Assembly: GCA_963921195.1 (NCBI GenBank)
Contig: OY992536.1
Coordinates: 234,024,023-234,088,022, forward strand
Direction of reading: 5' to 3'
Origin: Pegoplata infirma
Lineage: Eukaryota; Arthropoda; Insecta; Diptera; Anthomyiidae
DNA: 64,000 bases
Positions 21,957-34,935 of the stretch are shown piece by piece. A model generated the notes under the pieces. That model ran no database searches. It was given only the letters and a program-made list of their open reading frames with translations, and was not told the DNA's origin. The translations under genes and the position numbers were made by a program. How positions within the stretch are numbered: the first letter of the stretch is position 1; each line of letters starts with the position of its first letter.

Positions 21957-22610
21957 AAACAAGTAAGGGTGTTAAATTCGGCTGTGTCGAATATTTTATA
22001 CTCTCCAACATGCAAAAAAAAATGCAGTGGCGTTTTAGTTTTTTTTTGGGGGGGGGAGTTGGTAGTGGTAATTGGGGGGCAAATTTCCTCTCGAAACATA
22101 TGTTTAAAAATTCATTCTTATGCTTTTTGCACTAAAGAAATAAATGTTCATCATTATTTAAACAATTCTTTTTAAACCACGCCCACAAAAGGGGGGTGGA
22201 CCGAAAGCCGAGAGCCATTTTTTTAATTCTCTGGGTTCAAATGCAGGACTTTAAACTTCTTGTAGCCTAAAAATATTGCATTTGTTAAACAAAATCACAA
22301 AAAATCATGAAAAAAATATTATTTTTCAGAGGTTGTTTAAGTTCCTCAATGGGGAACTTTTTTGCCCCTGGTTCAATTTTGCAGATTTAATCTGCCTAGG
22401 AACATTAGACATATTCGTGAAAAATTTCGGGAATCTAGTTCCTATATTTTGGACTGCATCGTGTTACCTACAGACGGAAAGACGGACGGACGGACGGACG
22501 GACGGACATCGCTAGAATGTCTTAGAATGGATCACTGATCATAAATATATGTACTTCATGGGGTCCTAGACCGATATTTGATGCCCCCATACTGTAGTTG
22601 GAGGGTATAC
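21957..22610 (-). mobile_element. Mini-me-like element, full length
   Basis: On the minus strand: TATACCCTCCAACTACAGTAT at 22610, the GACCCCATGAAGTACATATAT core, GTCCGTCCGTCCGTCCGTCC, the FTIFGLHRVT-encoding body, a G-rich run near 22050, and the tail AATATTCGACACAGCCGAATTT..CTTACTTGTTTT at 21957. Terminal hairpin preserved. Confidence 0.9.
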
Positions 22611-22664
22611 AAATTAAATAAAAATACTTTATCATAGGATCAAAATTATTATTATTTTATATCA

Positions 22665-22935
22665 TATTTTTTCATCAATATCTTTATTTGATCAATATTT
22701 TTTTTCATCAATATTTTTTTTACATCAATATTTTTTTTTTTTTACGTCAATATTTTGTTTTTTTCATCAATATTTTTTTTGGTCAATATTTTTTTTCATA
22801 CTATTTTTTCAATCAATTTTTTTTGTTGATTTCTTAAAAAATTTTCTTATTTACATTTTTTCATTAAATTTTTTTTTATCAATATCCTTTTTTATTTAAA
22901 AACCTTTTTCATCAAAAACTTGTTTTTTTTTTATC
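22665..22935 (+). repeat. TTTTTTTCATCAATAT minisatellite, right block
   Basis: It has the same unit as the block at 21425-21785. Together they bracket a SINE and a mini-me copy, as if one array had been split. A mini-me core scrap (ATCACTAGAATGTTTTAGAA) follows at about 22965. Confidence 0.85.
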
Positions 22936-23002
22936 GACAAACTCAGACAAACAAATAGATGGATATCACTAGAATGTTTTAGAAACCTTTAAGGATTAAT
23001 AA

Positions 23003-23631
23003 CACAGTGCAACACCCAAAATCGGAATGGGATGAAACCAAAAGCAAATGAAAGTTGACATATTCCATAACAAACCCCCCAAGGCTTTTTTCTAGTCCAG
23101 AGCTAGATTTTGTTTTACACGCATTTGAAGTTAGTGCACTTTTATTATAATTATAATAATAAATGTTTGAAAACTGTATTAGTGGCGAATGATTAATATT
23201 GTAATTGCCTTTAAATAACAATCATATGCAACTGTGTCCAGTAGTTTATATTAATAATTGCCTTTAAATAACAATCATACGCAACGGTGTACAGTGATTT
23301 ATTTTAATAATTTGGCTATTCAGTAAATAGGTACTGGATCGATTGCAGCAAAATTCGTACCAGTCATAGCTGAAGTAATTTTGAGCTTAAGTTTGGAAAC
23401 TGGACCCTACATGTCCAATAAGGGCACCACCAGGGGCCTTTAAAGTAGGACATGTTTAGTACACAAAAACTTTAAATGCTTTAAAATCACCAACTTTAAA
23501 TGCGTGTAAAATAAAATCTAGCTCTGACCTAAAAAAAGGCCTTGAGGGTTTTGTTATGGAAAACGTCAGCTTTCATTTGCTTTTGGTTTCATCCCATTCC
23601 GATTCCGAAAGTTCGATTTTGTATCACTGTG
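23003..23631. mobile_element. Foldback element Y, CACAGTG ends
   Basis: The left arm (CACAGTGCAACACCC, CGGAATGGGATGAAACC, AAAAGCAAATGAAAG, GAGCTAGATTTTGTTTTACA) pairs with the right arm over about 130 bp. The centre has a direct repeat of GCCTTTAAATAACAATCATA (23207 and 23262). A shortened copy is at 48366-48712. Confidence 0.85.
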
Positions 23632-23814
23632 TAATATATATATATATATATATTAGGGCGGGTCGATTTTTTTTGTCAAAAATCGTATAGCAAAAGCATA
23701 ATCTACAAGAAATTCTAAGAACATTTCCCAAAGAAACCATGTTTCTAAAATCAAACCCTATACCGCGCCTAACGACATGAAGATTTGTCCGTCCGTCCTT
23801 TTTTTCATAAGCAA

Positions 23815-24120
23815 AACATAGAACTTGACACTTTTTTGGTGTTTGTGTTAATTTTTGGGCTTTGGTGTGCTCTGAGGTATATAGTAAAATTTTATTGGCA
23901 ACATTTTTGTAGAACATTTCATCCCCACCCTACCCCTCTTTCGGAGTGTTTTTTGCGATTTGTTAGAATAGAGCAAAAAAAATACCGTTATGAGAGGGAG
24001 TTAGAGGGTTAATATGTTTCACAAAAATATTTGCCATAATATTTTCTACAAAGTTGCTGAACATACACCACACCTCAGATGTAAAGAAAACATAGTTTTA
24101 TACACCCATATGCTGCGAGA
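23815..24120 (+). repeat. Dispersed repeat X, plus copy within Z
   Basis: Inverted match to 21095-21405. Confidence 0.8.
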
Positions 24121-24380
24121 ACATAATAATAATTATGTAATTCGAACAATTTTTGGGATTATGACCGGCAAGTATATTAGACATAATCCCTGAAATGGAG
24201 AAATAATTAGATTGATTTGTAATGCAAACGCCACAGACGCATAATTATAATAAGAAATTTTAAAAATAAATCGCTGTTTTAGCGTTAATCCATGATAATT
24301 TTACTCTATTATTTATTTTTTATTGGGCTGCAGTATATTAACGTGTGTCGTGATACTCTGAAAGTAAGTGCAGGGGTTGT

Positions 24381-24393
24381 GGGTTCGATTCCC
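24381..24393 (+). other. Isolated tRNA box B-like motif
   Basis: GGGTTCGATTCCC in a GTGGGTTCGATTCCCTCC context. No box A lies at the usual distance. Probably a SINE relic. Confidence 0.35.
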
Positions 24394-25166
24394 TCCAAAA
24401 CCTTTGTATGTTAATTACAATGGGAAGCTGGTGCAGCGGATTTTTCTTAGTAAATAAAAGTATGTAATTGAGGATCATAATGATATTTCTTCAAAAAAAA
24501 CACATAGATACTTTTGTGGATTAAAATTGGGGAGTTGCATATCGGAGAGGAAAAAGCTGTGTTCGATAAAAATTTTTGATAACGGAATATTTTTTTTTAC
24601 ATCAGTATTTGATTTATTTTGAGTAAATTTTTTTTTTTAATTTTTGTAAAAAGCAAAAATTTCGAGTGTAAATTTTTTTGAGTGTATTTTTTTTTTGAGT
24701 GTAATATTTTTTTTTAGTTTTTTTGAGAGACAAAAATAGTTTCTAAAATATATTTTTTTTTTTTTGCTTACCATTCCTTTTCAAAGCGTGTTTAGTGTTT
24801 TTTTTTTTTCAACACGGGAGTTCGGGTAAAATCCCATCTGAATTTACCCATTAACTTATGAACCACTTGACAGATTTCGCACAAATTTAGTAATAATCTG
24901 ACCGGAAGTACAACAAATATATACGGCATGCTGCTGAAGCTTTCCGTATATATTTTTCATTCTTCCGCTAACATTTGAAAGTTAGCGTGTTCACACAGAC
25001 AGAAAGACAGACGGACAGACGGATTTTCATGTCGTTAGGCGCGGTATAGGGTTTGATTTTAGACTAATGGTTTCTTTGGAAAAGTTTCTTAGAATTTCTT
25101 GTAGATTTTGTTTTTGCTATACGATTTTTCAGTTTTTTTCGATCCATACAAATCGACCCGCCCTAA

Positions 25167-25569
25167 TATATATATAATGGGGTCCTCTACACGCAAACAA
25201 AGACTCTCAATAGATAAAGATATCTGAAGTCACTCGACTCCTGTTAAACCCTCTCTGGCTAACTATGCTATTACAGATAACGAATGAACAAACAAAAACA
25301 AAAATTGAAAAAAAATATTGCAATTGGCCGTTTTTCCGACTTAATGGAGCGTTTTTTTTTTGCATTTAGCGATAAAAAAAAGTTTTTTTTGTTGATTATC
25401 GGGAAACCCAATGACTTTTTATTTGCTAAGAATTTGTTTTAAACACTTTGAAAGGTGTTTCTTAAATAATATTACCATATTAATTAGAAATTGATACATT
25501 TTATCAAAATTTATTAAGCGCTTTTTCGATATAAAAAGTTAGCATTGCTTGTAACATAATCGTATTTTC
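25167..25569. other. No recognised feature
   Basis: Spacer between element Z and repeat W. Less AT-rich at 25190-25260. Confidence 0.5.
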
Positions 25570-25930
25570 CTCGTCAAACAGTTTTCGTACCTTCTGTAAA
25601 AATGTTGCAAAGGTTTGTGAGAGAGTTGCGAGGAGCTTGACGCAAAAAACACATGTTTGTGGTGATCACAATGGAGGGACAAACTAGTATGATTGGAATT
25701 ATGTTTGTAGCCAACCATAGTGTACATTTTTTAACAAATTTCTTAAACATAGGAAAACCCCCGCCATTTCTGCAAATATCAAATTGCAATATCCCGAAAA
25801 CAGTTAGAACGATTTCAAAAATGATTGCGAATGTATCGCCTGCATTTTGATTTTTTGTTTTTAAATTCAAAACTTTGATCGCCGGGCGCCTCGGTTAATT
25901 TAATCCGATTGGCCTCAAATTGTACCAGAT
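25570..25930 (+). repeat. Dispersed repeat W, copy 3
   Basis: Contains GAAAACCCCCGCCATTTCTGC, ATTGCAATATCCCGAAAACAG and GGTTAATTTAATCCGATTGG, in the same order as copies 1 and 2. Confidence 0.6.
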
Positions 25931-25942
25931 AAAACGTTTTTT

Positions 25943-27902
<1,960 letters not shown>

Positions 27903-28572
27903 TTATCACAAATAAATGCTAGTCTAACAATACATATAACCAAAATAGTATCAGTAGCAAAATATTGATTAATGAATTGCTTCTTATGTAGTGACAGTAA
28001 TTGATTGTTAAAAATGTTCATGGCTTGTTATTCTTGTTTAACCATTTGGTTTTTTAGTGTTACAAAATTGTAAGTGAATTTAAAAATAATTTTAAAGATT
28101 TTTTTGTTTAAAATTTAAAAGTAGAGTTTTTGAGGGATAAACTTAAATAATTATTTTTTTTTAAATATTTGATATTGGCTTCCAAGTAAGTTCCAGCTTG
28201 AAAAATTGAACCTTTTTAAAGCAATTTAATTTTATAGTATTTTTTTTAGTATTTTTGTGAAAAATAAATTTGAAATTTTATAGATCTAATCATTTTTATG
28301 TCAATGGAAGTTCTCGGAATTTGTTTATCATAATTTTTTAATTATAATACCCAAAATGTAATGTAACCGTTATTTATGTGATATTAATTAGTTTTTTTTT
28401 TAACTACTCATTTTAATTTAATTATTACTATTCAGTTTAATTTAATTATTTATTTTATTACTCAATTTGATTGACATATAAAACCAGCAAAAAAAAAATC
28501 ATTTGAAATTTTAAATGACATTTCATAAATTATACAATTTGTTAATTATAAAAAGTAATAAAAAATCCTGAT
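27903..28572. other. AT-rich sequence without recognised feature
   Basis: Only T/A tracts and short ATTTAATTATT repeats near 28410-28460. Confidence 0.5.
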
Positions 28573-28995
28573 CGATTTCTCCGAGTTAAGCCATTTTAAA
28601 AAATTATGCTATGATGGAAAACCTTCTGCAAGTATTGCAAAAAATCCTTTGGCACGTACATCGCGGATTAAATAAAAAATCTTTTAAAAAAAACTATACT
28701 ATTATACAATAGGCCGCATCGGTTTTTCTTTTTTTGAGCTGAAAGGGCTCCAGAAAGTTTCTTTTGGAAATCAAAATGATTCCATACAAATTTTAGGAAA
28801 ATAAAAAATTTCCTTTTGCTCCCATTTCGCGGTTGACGTATGCCTTTTTTTTGGAAATTTTTACTTAATCCGCGATGTGAAGGCCCAAGGTTTTTTTTTT
28901 ATTTTTAAAAGACTTTGTGGGAGGCATTTGGAGTTCCAGCAGAAGGTTCTACACCATAAAATAATTTTTTAAAGTGGCCTAACTCGAAGAAATCG
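28573..28995. mobile_element. Foldback, CGATTTCTTCGAGTTAGGCC ends
   Basis: Arms of about 140 bp pair with gaps: left CGATTTCTCCGAGTTAAGCC, TTTTAAAAAATTAT, AACCTTCTGC, ACATCGCGGATTAA; right the reverse complement with AACCTTCTGC and ACATCGCGGATTAAG. The loop holds a CCATTTCGCGG segment. Confidence 0.85.
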
Positions 28996-29516
28996 CTAAT
29001 GAAGTTATGATTTCCCAATTTTGCAATATTTTTGAATTTAAACAGTTGAAATGTGTTCCTAAGAAAAAAATTAAGTCATTTGATTTTTAAATTTTCTCAT
29101 AACCTAAATATTGGGTTAAAATGCACGCATATGACACAGTTTGGCAGTTTGCAACAATTTTTATTTTTGTGTGCAATTCGTATATGTGCGTATGTGTACT
29201 AACACTTCCGGAAAAAAGTTTTGTATACAAACAATGACTTATTCAAAAGAAATTTATTCTCTTAAAAATATGACATTTTCAAATTGAAAAGATGTTGTAC
29301 GTAAATTTGTAACTTTTTTTCAAGGTTGGGAAGCGTAATGATGTCGGTATTGACAAGTAGTGTCCGACCGAACAGTTCGACCAAAAAGCGTCATTTAATC
29401 AAAAATTTGATATTTGGAAGTACTTTTAACAACTTTTTTATATGGGGTAGAATTGTTGAAACGATGGAAGACGATTCTGAGTGTAAAATTTAAGAACGAG
29501 TACGAAGTTAACTCCT
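28996..29516. other. No recognised feature
   Basis: Moderately AT-rich sequence directly before the tandem duplication. No coding motif. Confidence 0.5.
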
Positions 29517-30380
29517 ACTAAGGGTTGCAACTCTGAGAAAATCTACTACAGTGTTAGAAATTACAACTGTGTTAGAAAAAGTTAAAAATAGATTGATTAA
29601 GTTCGTGCTAAACGTAACATATGGGTGATAAAATGTGATATAATTCCCGTCCGCTTTTTCACCTTAATGTAGTTTAAATAGCTAATTTTAATCTTACACA
29701 CCTACAGTGACAGTCGAAGAGTGCTGACGAAGGAAGGGTGGCTTCTTCCGAAAGCTGTCAACATCTCCACTTAGCCTGTGTTGTCAATTAATTTTTTCAG
29801 ATTTTCTCATTGTACAACAAAAATAATTATTTCTCAGAAATAATTAATATGGACTCAAACCGAAATAAATAAAAAACTTCAGTTATAAAATATAAAGTCC
29901 AACAATAAATAAAACAGAATTAATACTCAACTCATAAGGTACCATGCAATTTAGTAATATTTCTAAGAATTAGAAATATGAAATATAAATTCAAACCTAA
30001 CGGACATTTTTCAAGACTTGAAAAGTCATACTAAAGGTTGCAACTCTGAGAAAATATACTACAGTGTAAGAAATTACAACTGTGTTAGAAAAAGCTAAAA
30101 ATATATTAAGTTCCTGCTAAACGTAACATATGGGTGATGAAATGTGATTTAATTCCCGTCCGCTTTTTCACCTTAATGTACGTTTAAATAGCTGATTTTA
30201 ATCTTACACACCTACAGCTGACGAAGGAAGGTTGTCTTCTTCCGAAAGCTGTCGACATCTCCATTTAGCCTGTGGTGTCAATTAATTTTTTCAGATTTTC
30301 TCATTGTACAACAAAAATAATTATTTCTCAGAAATAATTAATATGGACTCAAACCTAAATAAATAAAAAACTTCAGTTAA
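29517..30380 (+). repeat. Tandem duplication, 515-bp period
   Basis: The block from ACTAAGGGTTGCAACTCTGAG at 29517 recurs at 30032 as ACTAAAGGTTGCAACTCTGAG. It stays over 90% alike for about 350 bp, up to AAAAACTTCAGTTA. The second copy lacks 17 bp in the TACAG-TGACGAAGGAAGG region and then ends. Both contain GCTGACGAAGGAAGG with CTTCTTCCGAAAGCTGTC, a potential stem. Its recent age suggests unequal exchange. Confidence 0.92.
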
Positions 30381-31142
30381 GCCACAATTTCGAAGTTCGG
30401 TAACCGAACTTTTTTCAATATGTATTTGTATAGGGTTTGATTTAAACATTTTAAATCATGTCAGATTTCAAGTTTCAACTCCAGAATTAAGCTTTGGATT
30501 TTTTTGTTAGTTTAATTCAGATAAAATATTTGTTTTTTCCCCGGCAAGTTAAGGTTATCGTTTGGTGACCAATCCTGTTTTTTCTTAATATCCCGAAACT
30601 TTTTCCTTATTAAACTTAATGTGTTTATGTATTAACAACCCTGCAGTTGCAGGAAAAATATAAAGAAAAGTTTGTCCTTATACTTTGAGTTGATTTTATT
30701 TTTATTTTTTCTACTCACTTGATAAAAGTCTTGAGTAATTTATATAATAATCCTGTAACGAGTAAAAAAAAAACTTAAATAGACTTAAAAAAAATGAATT
30801 TCATCATACATATGTACACGCGAAATAAAGTGTTTAAAGAATGACCAAAAAAATATATTAATTCCCTGTTTATATATGACAAACATCACTAATTTCATGT
30901 ATTTTGTCATTGTAACAAAAACAAAACACATACAGAAACTGGGGGAAAGAAAATCAAAAAAAATTTGTCCCTAAAAATTCTGTGATTCCGAAAGATCTTT
31001 ATCAAATGAAAAATCTCTGATTCCAAGAAATTTTTTTAATAGAAGAATTCTTAGATTTTGAGACATTTTTCGTATTCGAATTCAAAGACTTCAGATTCTG
31101 ACACATCTTTCCTACAAAAGCATTTTCAGGTACGTTTCTGTA
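30381..31142. other. Sequence with a short palindrome and TCAGATTCTGAGAC units
   Basis: AAGTTCGGTAACCGAACTT (about 30393-30411) is a perfect 19-bp palindrome. Units of the TCAGATTCTGAGAC family occur at 30975-31135. Otherwise nothing. Confidence 0.55.
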
Positions 31143-32387
31143 GGCGAATTTTATGATTTGGAGAAAAATTGGTTTTAACATGATAATGTTTTTAGGCTGG
31201 TGTCTAATTTTAAAAAAGTTGCAGGACGCCACCTCAGTTTGACTATATAAACTAACAATTAACGAAAAAGAAAATAAGAATTACTATTTTCTTATTCCTC
31301 ACCCAAAAATAATAAATCACCTCATGGTGAATAAACCCGTTTTTCACCAGCTGGTGAATAAAAAGTAACATAATTATTTTTCAACAAAAAAAAGTTTTTC
31401 ATCCAAGTTTTTTTCATCAACTTTTTTTTTTTATCAAATTTTTTTTCATCAATTTTTTTTATCACCAAACTTTTTTTTTCATTAATTTTTTTTTCATCAA
31501 ATTTATTTTTTCATCAATTTTTTTTTTCGTCAATTTTTTTTCCTATTTTTTTTTTTTTCATCAAATTTTATTTTCCTTAAACTTTGTTTGTTTTCATCAT
31601 TTTTTTTTTTTCATAAATTTTTTTTTGTCAGCAAACGTTTTTTTTTTGTCAATTTTTTTTTTTTTTATAATTTTTTTTTTTTCATAAATTTTTTTTTTAT
31701 CAAATCTTTTTTTTTATTTTTTTTTTTTTTCATCAAATTTTTTTTTTTTCATCAAACTTTTTTTTCATCAAATTTTGTTTTATCAAAAATTTTTTTGTTT
31801 TTTCAAGAATTTTTTTTTCATCAAATATTTTTTTCTCAATTTTTTTTTTAAAAAAAAAAAAATTTTTTCATAATTTTTTTTTTTTATAAAAAAAGTTTTT
31901 TCTTCATCAAAAACTTTTTTTCATCCATCAAAAATTTTTTTTCACCAAAAATCATATATCCCCTTTTTTTACCAAAGCTACTTTTCCAACAAGTCTAAAC
32001 TTTTCACATAAAAATGTTCCATTTGTTTATCAAATGTACATAAAACAAGTGAGAGTGTGGAATTTTTCGGTGCCGAATCTTTTCTACTCTCCAAAATGAA
32101 AAAACACTTTTTTACACTTATTTTTGAACTAATTTACGAAACGGTTTGTTTTGGACTGAATCTTGCTTACCACAGACAGATGGACGGATGATATAGCTAC
32201 AGTGGCTTAGAAATGAATCAATAATATTTAAACTTAATGGGGTCCTCAACTGATATTCGTTTGCTTGGAATAGCAAAGTAATATAACATTATTTTTTCTA
32301 AAAAAAACTTTGCTTTGGCAAGTACCTCCAAATCATCCGCAAAACATTATCATGATTAAATGTTTTGGGCAAGAGTACAAAATTCGC
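31143..32387 (-). mobile_element. Composite repeat family R, copy 1
   Basis: The ends are GGCGAATTTTATGATTTGG..TTTTAACATGATAATGTTTT at 31143 and, inverted, GCGAATTTTGTACTCTTGCCC..AACATTTAATCATGATAATG at 32387, about 50 bp of loose inverted repeat. The order from the left is AGGCTGGTGTCTAATTTTAAA, GACGCCACCTCAGTTTGAC, TTCACCAGCTGGTGAATAAAAAG, a long TTTTTTTCATCAAATT array (about 31380-31930), CCATTTGTTTATCAAATGTAC and a mini-me-like segment (32042-32285). No transposase frame. Confidence 0.8.
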
Positions 32388-32589
32388 ATGCATTTTTTAA
32401 TTAAGAATAACCAAGATAAGAAAAATATGGAGTAGAAAATATTTTTTGTGAAAAATAATTAAGTACGAAAAATTTGAGAAAAAATTTCATATCGTTTCCT
32501 GCTCCATTCCATTTCTTTCCCGTTCTATTCCAATTCGTTCCCAGTTGCATCTCATTTCCTTACATTTAAGTTACATTCCTTTCCATACA

Positions 32590-33545
32590 ACATAAAAGTA
32601 CAACCATTACACAATTTTTATCCCTTAAGAAAAGTATATTTTTTAATTCCAGAATGTTTTTGCTTCACCGAGGGATCCTTTATTCCAAATTTCAAATGGC
32701 TAGGATCATTATTTCTTAAAATCACCGAAGGATCCCACAATCCAAACTTATAGGTAGGTTTTTTTCCTATTATTATTTTAGGAAATATTAAAAGTACCAA
32801 GAGTACAATTTTTTATCCCTTAGAAACAGAACTTCAAAAAAAGCACTCTTTCAAGAATCCTACACTCAAAATAATTCTGCAGTAAAAATATTAGTAAGTG
32901 ATTTGGTACCAAAATCTACTAATAAGTTACTAATTACCAGTAGTACGGTAGTTTTTTAGTATCTTCAAGGTACTAAAATTAGTAATTTTTACTGGTTTTG
33001 AATAATATTAGTAAAAAATTTTAGTATTGATTACCAACGCCTGCACTAGATCATTTTGGACTAAAAAATTAGTTCATTAGTAAAATTTTTAGTATTGAAT
33101 ACCCACGTTTTTTTTTGGGTGTACATTCCAAATATTGTTTTTCTAGACCATTATTTCAGAAAACATAAAAAGTACCAACAAACCTTTTTTTCGAAGGATT
33201 CTGCATCTTGAATTTCAAATTTTTATGACCATTATTTCAGGAAAGTACCAAAAGTTCACTTGTTTACCCTATCTATTCCGGGAGGCGAACCTACATTTAA
33301 AATTTGAAGTTCTCACGAGCATTATTTCGGGGAACCGAAGGTTTCTTTCTCCCAAATTACAAGTGTCTAGGAATATTATTTCCTGAAATTTTAAAAGCAC
33401 CAATAGAAGTTATTATTTTAAGAATGTTTTTTTACCGAAGGATTCTATAATCCAAACTTAAATTTTCTAGAACCATTATTTCAGCAAATATAAAAAGTAC
33501 CAAAAGTACACTTTTTTACCATTTTTACCCCTTCTTGCTTTTATT
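32590..33545. repeat. Degenerate tandem array, CCGAAGGATTC..ACCATTATTTCAG unit
   Basis: Units of about 110-130 bp recur with CCGAAGGATCCT.TAATCCAAA, CTAGAACCATTATTTCAGGAAA, TAAAAAGTACCAAAAGTACA and TTTTTACCC. About six units can be followed. One is interrupted by the MITE at 32863-33121. Confidence 0.75.
32863..33121 (-). mobile_element. 259-bp MITE, CACTCAAAA / CACCCAAAA ends, TA duplication
   Basis: Left CACTCAAAATAATTCTGCAG; right, reverse complement CACCCAAAAAAAAACGTGGG. TA sits on both sides (32861-32862, 33122-33123). The interior has many ACTAATTTTTAGTA palindromes. It interrupts a unit of the surrounding tandem array, and neighbouring units show the uninterrupted sequence. Confidence 0.88.
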
Positions 33546-33835
33546 AGGGTTTTTCTTAGATATTTTTAGTAACTTCACGCAAAAATTGTAAATTTAACGA
33601 AATTCTAGTAGAAAAACCCTCATAAAGTTGTTTTTAAAGTTAAAAAACAAGCAAGTATCATATTGGCATTAGAAATGAAACTTTTAAAAAGTACTTTTTC
33701 TAGAATGTTTTAAGTTTTTTTTTCTGAACTTTTCAACAAACTTTTTATACAACTTATGGTTGATTACTCAATGTCCAGTGCGAAAAATTAAATTTATCGG
33801 AAATTTATTTTATAACAGAGCATTGAGTAACCCAG

Positions 33836-33975
33836 CCTTAGTTTGTCGTTTCGTTTGTAACACAAAATATCGGTCTGGGACTCTATTAAGTATACATATT
33901 ATTGATCAGTGATCTATTCTGAGACATTCTAGCGATGTGCGTATGTCTGTCTGTTTGTCCGTCTGTCTGTTGAAT
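33836..33975 (+). mobile_element. Mini-me-like element, 5' fragment
   Basis: AAAATATCGGTCTGGGACTC, AAGTATACATATTATTGATCA, GACATTCTAGCGATG, then GTCTGTCTGTTTGTCCGTCTG. The TATACCC start and the tail are missing. Confidence 0.8.
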
Positions 33976-33998
33976 TTGAGATCACTGCCAAAATACTA

Positions 33999-34230
33999 CA
34001 GAGTAGAGATGGGGCGAGGGTGATTTTTGACTTTCACTCACGCTCACTACAGGAATTTTAGAATCACGCACAATTACTCACGGGCATACATTTTTTAAAT
34101 TTAATACAACTCACACTAACGTGCACTCACACAAGCTTTAATCACACTGACTTTGACTGACACTCACGAAACTCTAATTTATACAAAAAAAAAATCGAAA
34201 ACTAAAATTTCAAAATCTTACAATATTTTA
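33999..34230 (+). mobile_element. GTGAGTG MITE, second copy
   Basis: CAGAGTAGAGATGGGGCGAG, then CACTCACGCTCACTAC, AATCACGCACAATTACTCAC, ACTCACACTAACGTGCACTC and CACTCACGAAACTC. It matches 12522-12778 in reverse order. Confidence 0.65.
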
Positions 34231-34499
34231 AGCATAACACAGGGCAACACTTTTTTTTTGCCCGGGTTCTGATAGCAAATTTTGGGTAATTGGGGTATGC
34301 TGATTTCAAATCTGGATATCGTTTTTTTGGGTCAGCTCTAGTTTTTGAGATATAGCCTAAGGAATCTTTGAAAATATGCCATTTTTGGCATTTTTGTGAG
34401 TCCATATTTACCAACACTTGTCTTATATCCAAAAAGTGAATGACGATTTTGAGTATGTTGGATATGCTGATTCCAAAAATGCTCTTACTTTTGTTGAGT

Positions 34500-34935
34500 C
34501 ATCTTGTTAATCAGTAGTTACTTATTGAATGAAACACTAATTATTTTAACAAGGGCATGAGACAAATATAACTAGTGAAGAGTATGGAGATAAATAAGTA
34601 GTTACTGCCTCGGATTACAAATAAGGAGTAAAAACCCATTACAAATAAAAAGTAAAATAATTAGTTAACTAAAACTTTTAAAATTTAACTTGTTTTTACT
34701 AAAACTTAAAAATTCCGTAATTTTTATTAAGTTTTTAAGTACTTTTTAAGTTAATTGAATTGTGAAGGTTAAAAACTGCAAGTGCAAGAAGATGTTATTA
34801 CTTAGAGGCGCTTTTATAACATATTACTGAGAAGTAGTTACTTTTGGGCTTAAAATAATGTTAATAGTAATGGGTACTCATTATAAATAATGTACTTGGT
34901 AATGATTACTTTTCACAACTCATTACCATGTTTTG
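34500..34935. mobile_element. Possible CCCA-type MITE remnant
   Basis: AGTTACT / AGTAACTA and GTAATGGGTACT motifs fill the block, and it ends CATTACCATGTTTTGGTGGGA. This resembles CCCAGAAAAACTTTGGTAATG at 56555 and CCCAGCAAAAACTTGGTTATG at 38830. Confidence 0.35.

Larger units (their letters stand above)
23653..25166. mobile_element. 1.5-kb element Z with TTAGGGCGGGTCGATTT ends
   Basis: Inverted arms of about 150-170 bp are bounded by TATATA on both sides. Each arm runs TTAGGGCGGGTCGATTT, AAAATCGTATAGCAAAA, CTACAAGAAATTCTAAGAA, AAAGAAACCAT, AAATCAAACCCTATACCGCG, CCTAACGACATGAA and then a GTCC/GTCT run. The interior holds an X repeat and GAGTGTAAATTTTT tracts. No transposase frame is visible. 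Confidence 0.88.
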
